A stretch of 64,000 nucleotides of DNA. It comes from a bacterium (GTDB lineage Bacteria; Actinomycetota; Acidimicrobiia; Spongiisociales; ZC4RG35). Positions within the stretch are counted from its first letter, which is position 1. Every line of letters begins with the position of its first letter. Under the pieces are notes generated by a model, which ran no database searches, was not told the DNA's origin, and saw only the letters and a list, made by a program, of their open reading frames with translations. The translations under genes and the position numbers were made by a program. The stretch is from positions 1 through 64,000 of the forward strand of contig JAPPFD010000037.1 of NCBI GenBank assembly GCA_028823995.1, given 5' to 3'. Of the stretch, positions 53,278 to 61,540 are shown in pieces.

Positions 53278-54381
53278 ATGGTGGGCGCGTTGGTGGTCCT
53301 GCTGGGGATCGTGTTCTTTGTCACCGTACACGAACTCGGTCACTTCCTGGCGGCCCGCGCCACCGGAATGAAGGCAACCGAGATGTTCTTCGGCTTCGGT
53401 CCGAGGCTTTGGTCGGTGAAGAAGGGCGAGACCGAGTACGGCTTCCGTCTCCTGCCCTTCGGAGGATTCGTGAAGATCGCAGGCATGGGGCCCTTTCAGG
53501 ACGACGAGACGGATCCGGAACGCTCCTATTACCACAAGAAGTTCTGGCAGAAGATGACGGTGGCCCTCAGCGGCGTGGCTATGAACTTTCTCATGGCCTT
53601 CCTGATCCTGGCCGGTCTGTTCCTGGTGGCGGGCGTCACCGGCTACACCAATCAGGTCGTGCACGTGGTGGACGAACTGGCCGATGGGTCCTCCACCCCG
53701 GCGGCCGATGCGGGGATTCAAGCCGGGGACCTGATTCTGGCGCTCGACGGTATGCCCACCGAGAGCTGGGAGGAGACGGCTAGGTTACTGGCCGAGCGTC
53801 CCGGACGGACTGTGCTCATCGAGCTGAGCAGGGATGGCGTGATCATGAGGGTGGAGACGACATTGGCCACCCGGTTCGATTCCGAAGGGGTGGAGAGGGG
53901 GTTCTTGGGAGTTGGGCCGGCCATCGAGACTCGCTCGGTGGGTTTGGGAGGGGCGGTCGCCGCCTCGGCGAGTGACATCGCGGAGGCGGTGGGTCTCACC
54001 TTCAGCGCCATTGGCCAGTTGGTCAGCCCGTCATCGCTGGCGGAGTTGGCCGGGGGGATTCTGGGAGGGGAGGTCTCCGAGGACAACCGTCCGGTCAGTC
54101 CGATCGGGTTGGCCAACATCGGAGCGCAGATCGGCGAGCGAGGCGTGGCGGACGTGGTGAGGTTGTTAGCATATTTGAATGTCGTGCTGGGTGTGTTCAA
54201 TGTCATTCCCGCATACCCCCTGGACGGTGGGCACGTGGCGGTGGCGCTCTATGAGAAGATCTTGAAGCGTCGCGCCCGGCCGAGAGTGCTTATCTCCATA
54301 GCGGCAGTGGTGACCGTGCTGGTGATATTCCTGGGTGTGGCGGCCCTGGTGCTGGATGTGATCGACCCCATCCGGTTGTGA
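53278..54381 (+). CDS. rseP: Site-2 protease, RseP/Rip1 family
   Basis: Intramembrane zinc protease that releases membrane-held regulators. The 367 residues have the zinc site VHELGHFLAARATG in the first segment, GGFVKIAGMG, one PDZ domain (about residues 125-200, AADAGIQAGDLILALDG) and the third zinc ligand NVIPAYPLDGGHV. ATG 53278 has GGGAGG 7 nt upstream. dxr, which normally lies between cdsA and this gene, is missing. Confidence 0.93.
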   Translation: MVGALVVLLGIVFFVTVHELGHFLAARATGMKATEMFFGFGPRLWSVKKGETEYGFRLLPFGGFVKIAGMGPFQDDETDPERSYYHKKFWQKMTVALSGVAMNFLMAFLILAGLFLVAGVTGYTNQVVHVVDELADGSSTPAADAGIQAGDLILALDGMPTESWEETARLLAERPGRTVLIELSRDGVIMRVETTLATRFDSEGVERGFLGVGPAIETRSVGLGGAVAASASDIAEAVGLTFSAIGQLVSPSSLAELAGGILGGEVSEDNRPVSPIGLANIGAQIGERGVADVVRLLAYLNVVLGVFNVIPAYPLDGGHVAVALYEKILKRRARPRVLISIAAVVTVLVIFLGVAALVLDVIDPIRL

Positions 54382-55613
54382 GAGACGCCCGCTCCTTCGT
54401 TCGCCCGAGACGGCGCACTCGCGCCATCAAAGTCGGATCGGTGCAGGTCGGAGGCGACGCCCCGATCACCGTGCAGTCGATGACCACCACCAAGACCCAT
54501 GACGTGGACGGCACCCTGGCGCAGGTGTATGCCTTGGCAGGAGCAGGCGCCGACCTGGTGAGGATTACCTGCAACACCGTGGAGGCGGCCCAGGGGCTGG
54601 CGGAGATCGTTCCCCGGAGCCCGGTCCCGATAATCGCCGACATCCACTTCCAATACCGCTTGGCCCTGGCCGCCCTGGAGAGTGGGGTTTGCGGCCTGCG
54701 GCTCAACCCGGGCAATATCCGCCGTCCGAGCCACATCAAGGAAGTGGCCCGTGCGGCCGCCGAGCAGCAGGTCCCGATCCGCGTGGGGGTCAACGCCGGT
54801 TCGCTTGACAAGGACATCCTCAGCCGCCACGGAGACGCCACTCCGGAGGCGCTGGTGGAGTCGGCATTGCTGGAGATCCGGTATCTGGAGGAGGTCGACT
54901 TCTCCGACATCAAGATCTCGGTCAAACACTCCCACGTCCCGACCATGATCGAGTCCTACCGCCTCTTGTCGGATGAGGTGGACTACCCGCTTCACCTGGG
55001 GGTGACGGAGGCCGGTCCCCCTCCCGGGGGTCTGATCAAGTCGGTGGCGGGAATATCCACCCTGCTGATGGAGGGCATCGGGGACACCATCAGGTTCTCT
55101 TTGACCGCCGACCCGGTGGTGGAAGCAGAGTCGGGACGGCGTCTGTTGGAGTATCTGGGTCTGCGGGAGCGTCGCAGCCTCGACTTGATTGCCTGCCCTT
55201 CCTGCGGACGGGCGGAGGTTGATGTGATCGAGGTGGCGCAGGTTGCCCAGGAGGCGCTGGAGAAGGAGAACCTTCCCATCCAGGTGGCGGTGATGGGGTG
55301 CGTGGTGAACGGCCCGGGAGAAGCCCGGTCCGCCGATCTCGGCATAGCTGCCGGCCGGGGACGGGGACATCTATTCATCAAGGGCGAAGTGGTGGCGGTG
55401 GTGCCCGAGTCAGAGATGGTGGAGGCTCTGGTGTCCGAAGGCCGCCGTCTGGTCGAGGAGGGGGTGGAGGCTCGCTTGGCGGCGGCTGATTTGTCGGCGG
55501 CCAAAGAGGCCGAGGCGGACCGGCTCCGGCTGTTGGACATCCAGCCTGATGCGAATTCCGCAGCGGAGCGTCGTCAGCGGGTGGAGATAATTGCTCGAGG
55601 GGCGAAGACCTAG
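54378..55613 (+). CDS. ispG: HMBDP synthase (4-hydroxy-3-methylbut-2-enyl diphosphate synthase)
   Basis: Fe-S enzyme of the MEP route to isoprenoids, which feed the prenyl synthase and hpn genes. 411 residues: QVGGDAPITVQSMTTTKTHDV, PIIADIHFQYRLA, LRLNPGNIRR and the cluster ligands in CPSCGR and MGCVVNGPGEA. The C-terminal 60 residues form an Ala/Glu-rich tail not seen in all homologues. GTG 54378 overlaps the rseP stop by 4 nt. Confidence 0.94.
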   Translation: MRDARSFVRPRRRTRAIKVGSVQVGGDAPITVQSMTTTKTHDVDGTLAQVYALAGAGADLVRITCNTVEAAQGLAEIVPRSPVPIIADIHFQYRLALAALESGVCGLRLNPGNIRRPSHIKEVARAAAEQQVPIRVGVNAGSLDKDILSRHGDATPEALVESALLEIRYLEEVDFSDIKISVKHSHVPTMIESYRLLSDEVDYPLHLGVTEAGPPPGGLIKSVAGISTLLMEGIGDTIRFSLTADPVVEAESGRRLLEYLGLRERRSLDLIACPSCGRAEVDVIEVAQVAQEALEKENLPIQVAVMGCVVNGPGEARSADLGIAAGRGRGHLFIKGEVVAVVPESEMVEALVSEGRRLVEEGVEARLAAADLSAAKEAEADRLRLLDIQPDANSAAERRQRVEIIARGAKT

Positions 55614-55647
55614 TCCGTGGCGACGTAGGCCGTCGAGGAGACGGAAG

Positions 55648-56424
55648 TTGAGTTCGGGCATCGAGGGCAAGGTAGCCGTCATCACCGGCGGGAGCAGGGG
55701 TATCGGCCTGGCGGTCGCCGCCGAGTTGTTGGATCTCGGGGCGGCGGGGGTGGCTATCACTTCCCGGCGGGCGGGGAACCTGGAGGAGGCCGTCGCCCAG
55801 TTGAAGGCGGAAGGGAAGGATACCGAGAGGGTTCTGCCTACCGTAGCCAGGGCTGACGATGACCGCCACGCCGCCAGGGCGATCCGGGCGACGATCGAGC
55901 GGTTCGGGAGCTGTGACATACTGGTGAACAATGCCGGCACCAATCCTGGCGCCGGAAACCTCATGGAGGTTTCCCGGGACGCAGTCGACAAGACCTGGGC
56001 CGTCAACCAGCGCGCCCCGCTGGTCTGGACCCAGGAGGCATGGGCGCAATGGATGGGGTCCCACGGGGGTTGCGTGGTGAACGTGGCCTCGGTGGGAGGA
56101 GTGCGTCCTGCTCCCTTGCTGGGCGCCTACAACATCTCCAAGGCGGCCTTGATCTACATGACCAGCCAACTCGCCATGGAGCTTGCCCCCCGGGTGCGGG
56201 TCAACGCGGTTGCGCCCGCCGTTATCAAGACCCGGTTGTCGGCCATGCTCTGGGAGTCCGACCCGGTCGGCACGGCTCGGCTGCACCCCATGCAGAGACT
56301 CGGAGAGCCCGCGGACGTGGCCCGGGCCGCGGCGTTCCTGTGTTCGGAGGACGCCTCCTGGATAACGGGAGTCACGCTTCCCGTGGACGGAGGGGTGCTG
56401 GGCGCCACCCCCGGGATGGGATGA
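55648..56424 (+). CDS. Short-chain dehydrogenase/reductase
   Basis: A 258-residue SDR. NAD(P) motif VITGGSRGIGLAVAAELLDLG, NNAG at DILVNNAGTN, catalytic Ser in NVASVGGVRP and the Tyr-x-x-x-Lys pair in GAYNISKAAL. Ends GVTLPVDGGVLGATPGMG, usual for FabG-like members; substrate unknown. GAGGAG 7 nt before TTG 55648 sets the start. The stop overlaps cofG (ATGATG), so it may share a transcript with the F420 genes. Confidence 0.85.
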   Translation: MSSGIEGKVAVITGGSRGIGLAVAAELLDLGAAGVAITSRRAGNLEEAVAQLKAEGKDTERVLPTVARADDDRHAARAIRATIERFGSCDILVNNAGTNPGAGNLMEVSRDAVDKTWAVNQRAPLVWTQEAWAQWMGSHGGCVVNVASVGGVRPAPLLGAYNISKAALIYMTSQLAMELAPRVRVNAVAPAVIKTRLSAMLWESDPVGTARLHPMQRLGEPADVARAAAFLCSEDASWITGVTLPVDGGVLGATPGMG

Positions 56425-57587
56425 TGGCCCACCCCTCCTTCGACCCGCAGTTGGCGCTCTCTTACCTGGAGGGTCGGCGATCCCCAGAGCCGTTGTTCGC
56501 CGAAGCGGCCCGGCTCCGCGATGAGGGGAAAGGGCGGACAGTCACCTACAGCCGCAAGGTGTTCATCCCGCTGACCACCCTGTGCCGCGACAGTTGCACT
56601 TACTGCACCTTCGCCCAGCCCCCGGGGGGAGGAGGGATGTTCATGCCCCCCGAACAGGTGTTGGCGGTGGCGAAAGCCGGGGAGGCGCACCAATGCACGG
56701 AGGCTTTGTTCACCCTGGGCGACCGCCCCGAGGACCGCTGGCCCTCGGCCCGGCGCTTTCTGGACTCCCAGGGGTGCGAGAATACGCTGGAGTACACCCG
56801 CCGGATGACGGAGATGGTGAACCGTGAGACCTACCTCTTTCCCCATGCCAACCCTGGTGTGATGACCTTCACCCAGATGGCGGCTCTCCGCCCCTCCAAC
56901 CCGTCGATGGGCCTGATGTTGGAGAACATCTCGGACCGGCTCACCGAACCGGGAATGCCCCACTTCAACTGCCCGGACAAAGTCCCTTCGGTCCGGGTTC
57001 GGGTGATCGAGGATGCGGCGCGGTTGTCGGTGCCTTTCACGACCGGCATACTGGTCGGGATCGGAGAACGCTCCACCGAGATCATCGATTCCCTGGTGGC
57101 GCTCCGGGACCTGGCGGATGGGGGAGGCCACATCCAGGAAGTGATCGTCCAGAACTTCCGAGCCAAGTACAACACTCCCATGCGGCTCAATGCCGAGCCG
57201 ATTCCCGCCTGGTTCATGCGGGTCGTTGCCTTGGCTCGCTGGATCATGGGCCCGGAGATGAACCTGCAGGTTCCCCCCAACCTGACCGAGCGCTACGAGA
57301 TGTATCTGGAGGCGGGCATCAACGATTGGGGAGGAGTCTCCCCCCTCACCATCGACTGGGTGAATCCGGAGGCGCCCTGGCCTCACCTGGAAGCCCTGCG
57401 CCGCCGGACAGAGGCAGCCGGTTTCCAATTGCTTCCCCGCCTGCCGATTTACCCCTCCTACCTGTCTGACCGGTGGGTAGATCCCTCCCTGCTTCCCAAA
57501 GTCATGAGGGCGGTGGACTCGAGGGGCTATGCACGGGCTCCTCAGGCCGGACCGGTCGCTCGTCCGGCCATTTCGGTCGTTTCGTGA
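56421..57587 (+). CDS. cofG: FO synthase subunit 1 (CofG)
   Basis: Radical SAM enzyme; with CofH it builds 7,8-didemethyl-8-hydroxy-5-deazariboflavin, the F420 chromophore. The 388 residues carry the cluster motif TTLCRDSCTYCTFAQP (Cys55, Cys59, Cys62), then FTLGDRPEDRWP, YLFPHANPGVMT, VPFTTGILVGIGE and IQEVIVQNFRAKYNTPM. In most actinobacteria CofG is fused to CofH as FbiC; here the two are separate genes 29 nt apart. ATG 56421 or 56424. Confidence 0.93.
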   Translation: MMAHPSFDPQLALSYLEGRRSPEPLFAEAARLRDEGKGRTVTYSRKVFIPLTTLCRDSCTYCTFAQPPGGGGMFMPPEQVLAVAKAGEAHQCTEALFTLGDRPEDRWPSARRFLDSQGCENTLEYTRRMTEMVNRETYLFPHANPGVMTFTQMAALRPSNPSMGLMLENISDRLTEPGMPHFNCPDKVPSVRVRVIEDAARLSVPFTTGILVGIGERSTEIIDSLVALRDLADGGGHIQEVIVQNFRAKYNTPMRLNAEPIPAWFMRVVALARWIMGPEMNLQVPPNLTERYEMYLEAGINDWGGVSPLTIDWVNPEAPWPHLEALRRRTEAAGFQLLPRLPIYPSYLSDRWVDPSLLPKVMRAVDSRGYARAPQAGPVARPAISVVS

Positions 57588-57616
57588 CCGGGATGGGGAA
57601 GATGTAGCCTGACAGG

Positions 57617-59491
57617 ATGATGACCGCCACTTCCCGGACCATCACATTCCTGCGCACCAGGCCGGCGGAGGCCGCCACCGCAGCGGTTGCGGAGGCGCGT
57701 GTTCGGGAGGGAACCACCACCCTGGAGATGGATTCTCCGGCAGTAGCCGACTTGCGAGCCGCCCACCAGGCAGGTCTGCTCATTTCCGCCCTGCAGGCGG
57801 ATCCGTCGGAAGCGACGCGGATCGTTGATCCCGACCATGCGTTGGAGCTTGCCAAAACCCATACGCCCGGCTGGCTGATCACCGTCAGGAACTCGGGCCC
57901 CGCAGAGGTGGTGCTGGATGCTCTGGCCCGCAGTGAAGCCACTTTCCTGCGCACTACCCGGAGCATGGTCAGAGCCGCCGCCGATGTCTGTTCCCTGCCT
58001 GCCGTAGAGGCGGTGGTGTCTGTCTTCGTCGATGATGTGGATCAGGCCGAGACGGCCGTTCTGGAGGGGGCCGGGGATCTGCTGCTCCGCGACTGGGACG
58101 CGGATCGGATCGGAGAATTGCGCCAGAGACTGGCTTCCCACGAGTTGGTGGAGCGGACTGCCCTGCCTCCGGGCCTGGAGATCAACGCGGTCCGCCAAGT
58201 CCTCTCCAGAAGCGCCTTCCGGGCCTGGCTCCAGCAGGTGGACGCCTCGGGGGCCGCCCGTCCCCGTTACACCTGGGCGCCCGGACGCGCCGAGCCCGCA
58301 CCGGTCCCTCCCCGACGATTCTCGGCTGCGTGGCCCGATTCTGTGTGGGTCGCCGGAGCAGGCGCCCGGGAACTGGAGGGAGCGGGAAGCCTCCGTCCCA
58401 TCCTGGAGCGGTCGCTGGCCGGAAACCCTCCAGTGGTGGCCGAGACGGAGGCCCTGTTCGGGGCAAAAGGGGATCAGGTGGAGGCTGTGGCGTGGACCGC
58501 CGACCAACTCCGTCGCCGGACGGTGGGAGACCTGGTCACCTATGTCGTCAATCGGAACATCAACTACACCAATCTCTGCTACTTCCGGTGCGGCTTCTGC
58601 GCCTTCTCCAAGGGACCGCGTAGTCTCAATCTGCGCGGGGACCCCTACCTGATGTCCATCGCCGACATAGTGCAAAGGGCTCGGGAGGCATGGGACAGGG
58701 GCGCTACGGAGGTGACCCTGCAGGGCGGGATTCACCCGGAATTCACCGGGGACTTCTACGTACGGGTGACCGAGGCCATCAAGGCGGAACTGCCGGATAT
58801 GCACATTCACGGGTTCACCCCTCTCGAGGTGTGGCAGGGCGCTGAGACCCTGGGGGTACCGGTGAGGGAGTTCCTCACCCGTCTGAAGGAAGCCGGCCTC
58901 GGAACCCTTCCCGGAACAGCCGCCGAGATTCTGGACGACGATGTCCGCCGTTACCTGTGTCCGGACAAGATCCGGACCTCCCAGTGGGCACAGGTGATGT
59001 TGACCGCCCATGAGCTGGGCCTCAAGGCCACCGCCACGATTATGTTCGGGCACATCGACCATCACCGCTCCTGGGCCAGGCACCTGGACGTGATACGCCA
59101 GATCCAGGCGCGCACCGGAGGGTTCACCGAGTTGGTCCCCCTTCCCTTCGTTCACATGGGCGCGCCCATCTGGCTGAACGGCAAGGCTCGTCCCGGACCC
59201 ACTTGGGATGAGGTGGTGTTAATCCATGCGATCGGACGGATTGCCCTTGACGGCTTGGTCCCCAATATCCAGGCGTCCTGGGTGAAGCTGGGACTGGACG
59301 GTGCCGGACGGTTGCTGGACGCGGGTTGCAACGACCTGGGGGGCACCCTCATGGGAGAGATAATCACCCGTTCCGCCGGGGCCGCCCATGGACAGGAGTT
59401 GTCTCCCGAGGACTTCCGCAGGACCATAACCGCCATGAATCGGCAGGTGGGTCTCCGGGATACCGAGTATCGTCTCCTCCTGACCGCTTAG
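57617..59491 (+). CDS. cofH: FO synthase subunit 2 (CofH) with large N-terminal region
   Basis: Radical SAM partner of CofG. The C-terminal 360 residues are standard CofH: DLVTYVVNRNINYTNLC-YFRCGFCAFSKG (Cys321, Cys325, Cys328), TLQGGIHPEFTGDFY, HIHGFTPLEVWQGA and LPFVHMGAPIW. Ahead of this are about 260 residues not found in CofH, which normally runs about 370. They show alternating strands and helices, no Cys cluster motif, and a linker (WAPGRAEPAPVPP) like that between the halves of FbiC. It may be a replaced or decayed CofG-like half. Function of that part unknown. Confidence 0.88.
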   Translation: MMTATSRTITFLRTRPAEAATAAVAEARVREGTTTLEMDSPAVADLRAAHQAGLLISALQADPSEATRIVDPDHALELAKTHTPGWLITVRNSGPAEVVLDALARSEATFLRTTRSMVRAAADVCSLPAVEAVVSVFVDDVDQAETAVLEGAGDLLLRDWDADRIGELRQRLASHELVERTALPPGLEINAVRQVLSRSAFRAWLQQVDASGAARPRYTWAPGRAEPAPVPPRRFSAAWPDSVWVAGAGARELEGAGSLRPILERSLAGNPPVVAETEALFGAKGDQVEAVAWTADQLRRRTVGDLVTYVVNRNINYTNLCYFRCGFCAFSKGPRSLNLRGDPYLMSIADIVQRAREAWDRGATEVTLQGGIHPEFTGDFYVRVTEAIKAELPDMHIHGFTPLEVWQGAETLGVPVREFLTRLKEAGLGTLPGTAAEILDDDVRRYLCPDKIRTSQWAQVMLTAHELGLKATATIMFGHIDHHRSWARHLDVIRQIQARTGGFTELVPLPFVHMGAPIWLNGKARPGPTWDEVVLIHAIGRIALDGLVPNIQASWVKLGLDGAGRLLDAGCNDLGGTLMGEIITRSAGAAHGQELSPEDFRRTITAMNRQVGLRDTEYRLLLTA

Positions 59492-59505
59492 TGAGGCGAG
59501 GCGCC

Positions 59506-60060
59506 ATGGCCTCTTACTACGACAGCATTCCCAGCCATCTGGCCTCCTGGATAGAGGCCCAGTCAATGTTCTTCGTAGCGACTGCCCCCTCCGGCGACTC
59601 AGGACACATAAATCTCTCTCCCAAAGGCCTGGACACCTTCCGGATCGTCGATCCTCACACGATCGCCTACCTGGATCTGGTGGGAAGCGGCGCCGAAACC
59701 ATCGCCCACCTGCGACAGAACGGAAGAATCGTGGTCATGTTCTGCGGGTTCGACCAACCCCGGCGAATACTGCGGATCTGGGGGGAGGGAAAGGCCCATT
59801 ATCCCGGTACGGCGGAACATTCCCTCCTGGCCGAGAGTTTTCCCGAGATTCCCGGTTCCCGCTCCATAATCAGGGTGGCCATCACGAAGCTGGGAACGTC
59901 CTGCGGGGGCGGGGTGCCGCTCATGGAGATGGTCTCCCAGCGGGACTACCTGCCGACGTGGGCAGAGAAGAAGGGGCCCGATGCCATGTGGGAGTACCAG
60001 AAGGAGAACAACGCCCTCAGTCTGGACGGCCTTCCCGCAATGGATTTCTCCCGCGGCTGA
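59506..60060 (+). CDS. Pyridoxamine 5'-phosphate oxidase family protein
   Basis: A 184-residue split-barrel flavin-type protein. It starts MASYYDSIPSHLASWIEAQSMFFVATAP and has GHINLSPKGLDTFRI, AYLDLVGSGAETIAHL and GFDQPRRILRIWGEG, the general stress/PPOX subgroup. Lies 14 nt after cofH, so the cofactor is plausibly F420 or FMN; no catalytic residue decides. GTG 59491 is an alternative start. Confidence 0.82.
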   Translation: MASYYDSIPSHLASWIEAQSMFFVATAPSGDSGHINLSPKGLDTFRIVDPHTIAYLDLVGSGAETIAHLRQNGRIVVMFCGFDQPRRILRIWGEGKAHYPGTAEHSLLAESFPEIPGSRSIIRVAITKLGTSCGGGVPLMEMVSQRDYLPTWAEKKGPDAMWEYQKENNALSLDGLPAMDFSRG

Positions 60061-60092
60061 TACTCATCGGGTAAGGCAGGTCCGTTGGTTTG

Positions 60093-61457
60093 ATGTCTTC
60101 ACCGAGAACACTCTTGCTCCGCAACGCCGACGCGCTGGTGACGATGGATGACGGCGGAACCGAGATCGCCGATGGGGGGCTGTTTGCCCGGGATGGTTGG
60201 ATCGAGCAAGTGGGCCCGACATCCGATCTTCCCGACACCGCCGATCAGGTGATCGAATGCCGCGGGTCGGTGGTGATTCCCGGGTTGGTCAACACTCATC
60301 ACCACTTCTTCCAGACCCTCACCCGTGCGATGGCCCAGGATTCGGAGTTGTTCGATTGGCTGGTGGAACTGTATCCGGTGTGGTCCCGGGTGACGCCTGA
60401 TCACGTCAGGGCGTCTACCATCACCGCCCTTGCGGAACTGGCCCTGTCGGGATGCACGACCGCATTCGATCACCACTACTTCTGGCCCAACGGCTCGACA
60501 CTGGATGACCAGGCGGAATCGGCCCGGGAGGTGGGAATCCGGTTTCACATCTCCCGGGGGTCGATGAGCGTGGGTCGTTCCCAGGGCGGCCTCCCTCCCG
60601 ATGAGTGGGTTGAGAGCGAAGAAGCGATCTTGGCAGACTGCGAGCGGGTGGTGTCCCGGTATCACGATCCTTCTCCGGGGGCGATGACCCGCATAGTGAT
60701 CGCCCCATGCTCGCCGTTCACGGTCAGCCCTGACCTGATGCGCCAATCCGCCGCCCTGGCCCGCTCCCTGGGGGTGAGACTTCACACACATCTGGCCGAA
60801 ACTCTTGACGAGGAACGGTATTGCCAGGAACTGTTCGGGGAGCGACCGGTGGACTTCGCCGAACAGGTGGATTGGCTGGGAGATGATGTCTGGTTTGCGC
60901 ATGCGGTTCATGTCTCCGGAGACGACATCGCCAAAATGGCTGCCACCAAGACCGGGGTGGGCCATTGTCCGACCTCGAACATGCGTCTCGCATCGGGTGT
61001 GGCGCCCCTGACCGGGTTTCTCAAGAATGGAGTGCCCGTGGGCCTGGGAGTGGACGGGTCGGCATCCAATGACTCCTCTCACATGCTGGCCGAGGCTCGG
61101 CAGGCTCTCCTGGCCGCCCGGATGGCCCGCGCCATGGAACGCTCGGATGAGCCGATGCTCACCGCCAGATCGGCTTTGCGAGTGGCCACTCGAGGGGGCG
61201 CCGAGGTGCTGGGCCGGACCGACATCGGGTCTCTGGAGCCCGGCAAGGCCGCCGATGTGGCCTGCTTCCGCACCGACGGGATATCCATGGCCGGCGCCCA
61301 CGATCCGGTTGCCGGCCTGGTGCTGTCCGGTCCCCATCAGGTCGATCGGCTCGTCGTCGGGGGTCGCAGCGTGGTGGTGGACGGCCGGTTGGCGGGTTTG
61401 GAGTTGGGTGCTCACCTCGAACTCCACCGACAGCTTGCCCGCTCATTGGTTATGTGA
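60093..61457 (+). CDS. Amidohydrolase, 8-oxoguanine deaminase-like
   Basis: A 454-residue metal-dependent amidohydrolase. Metal ligands: NTHHHFFQTLTRAM, RLHTHLAETLDEE, FAHAVHV and GVDGSASNDSSHM. The stretch QDSELFDWLVELYPVWSR resembles bacterial 8-oxoguanine deaminases, which convert 8-oxoguanine to urate; the wider group also holds s-triazine and guanine deaminases, so the substrate is provisional. ATG 60093 is preferred to the TTG one codon before. Confidence 0.82.
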   Translation: MSSPRTLLLRNADALVTMDDGGTEIADGGLFARDGWIEQVGPTSDLPDTADQVIECRGSVVIPGLVNTHHHFFQTLTRAMAQDSELFDWLVELYPVWSRVTPDHVRASTITALAELALSGCTTAFDHHYFWPNGSTLDDQAESAREVGIRFHISRGSMSVGRSQGGLPPDEWVESEEAILADCERVVSRYHDPSPGAMTRIVIAPCSPFTVSPDLMRQSAALARSLGVRLHTHLAETLDEERYCQELFGERPVDFAEQVDWLGDDVWFAHAVHVSGDDIAKMAATKTGVGHCPTSNMRLASGVAPLTGFLKNGVPVGLGVDGSASNDSSHMLAEARQALLAARMARAMERSDEPMLTARSALRVATRGGAEVLGRTDIGSLEPGKAADVACFRTDGISMAGAHDPVAGLVLSGPHQVDRLVVGGRSVVVDGRLAGLELGAHLELHRQLARSLVM

Positions 61458-61540
61458 TACCCGGGAGGGTTGTCTTCCGGACTCTCAAACCGGACTGACC
61501 ACCTCCGCCAGCGTCCGACAGTTTTGGTCTTACCCGGTGT

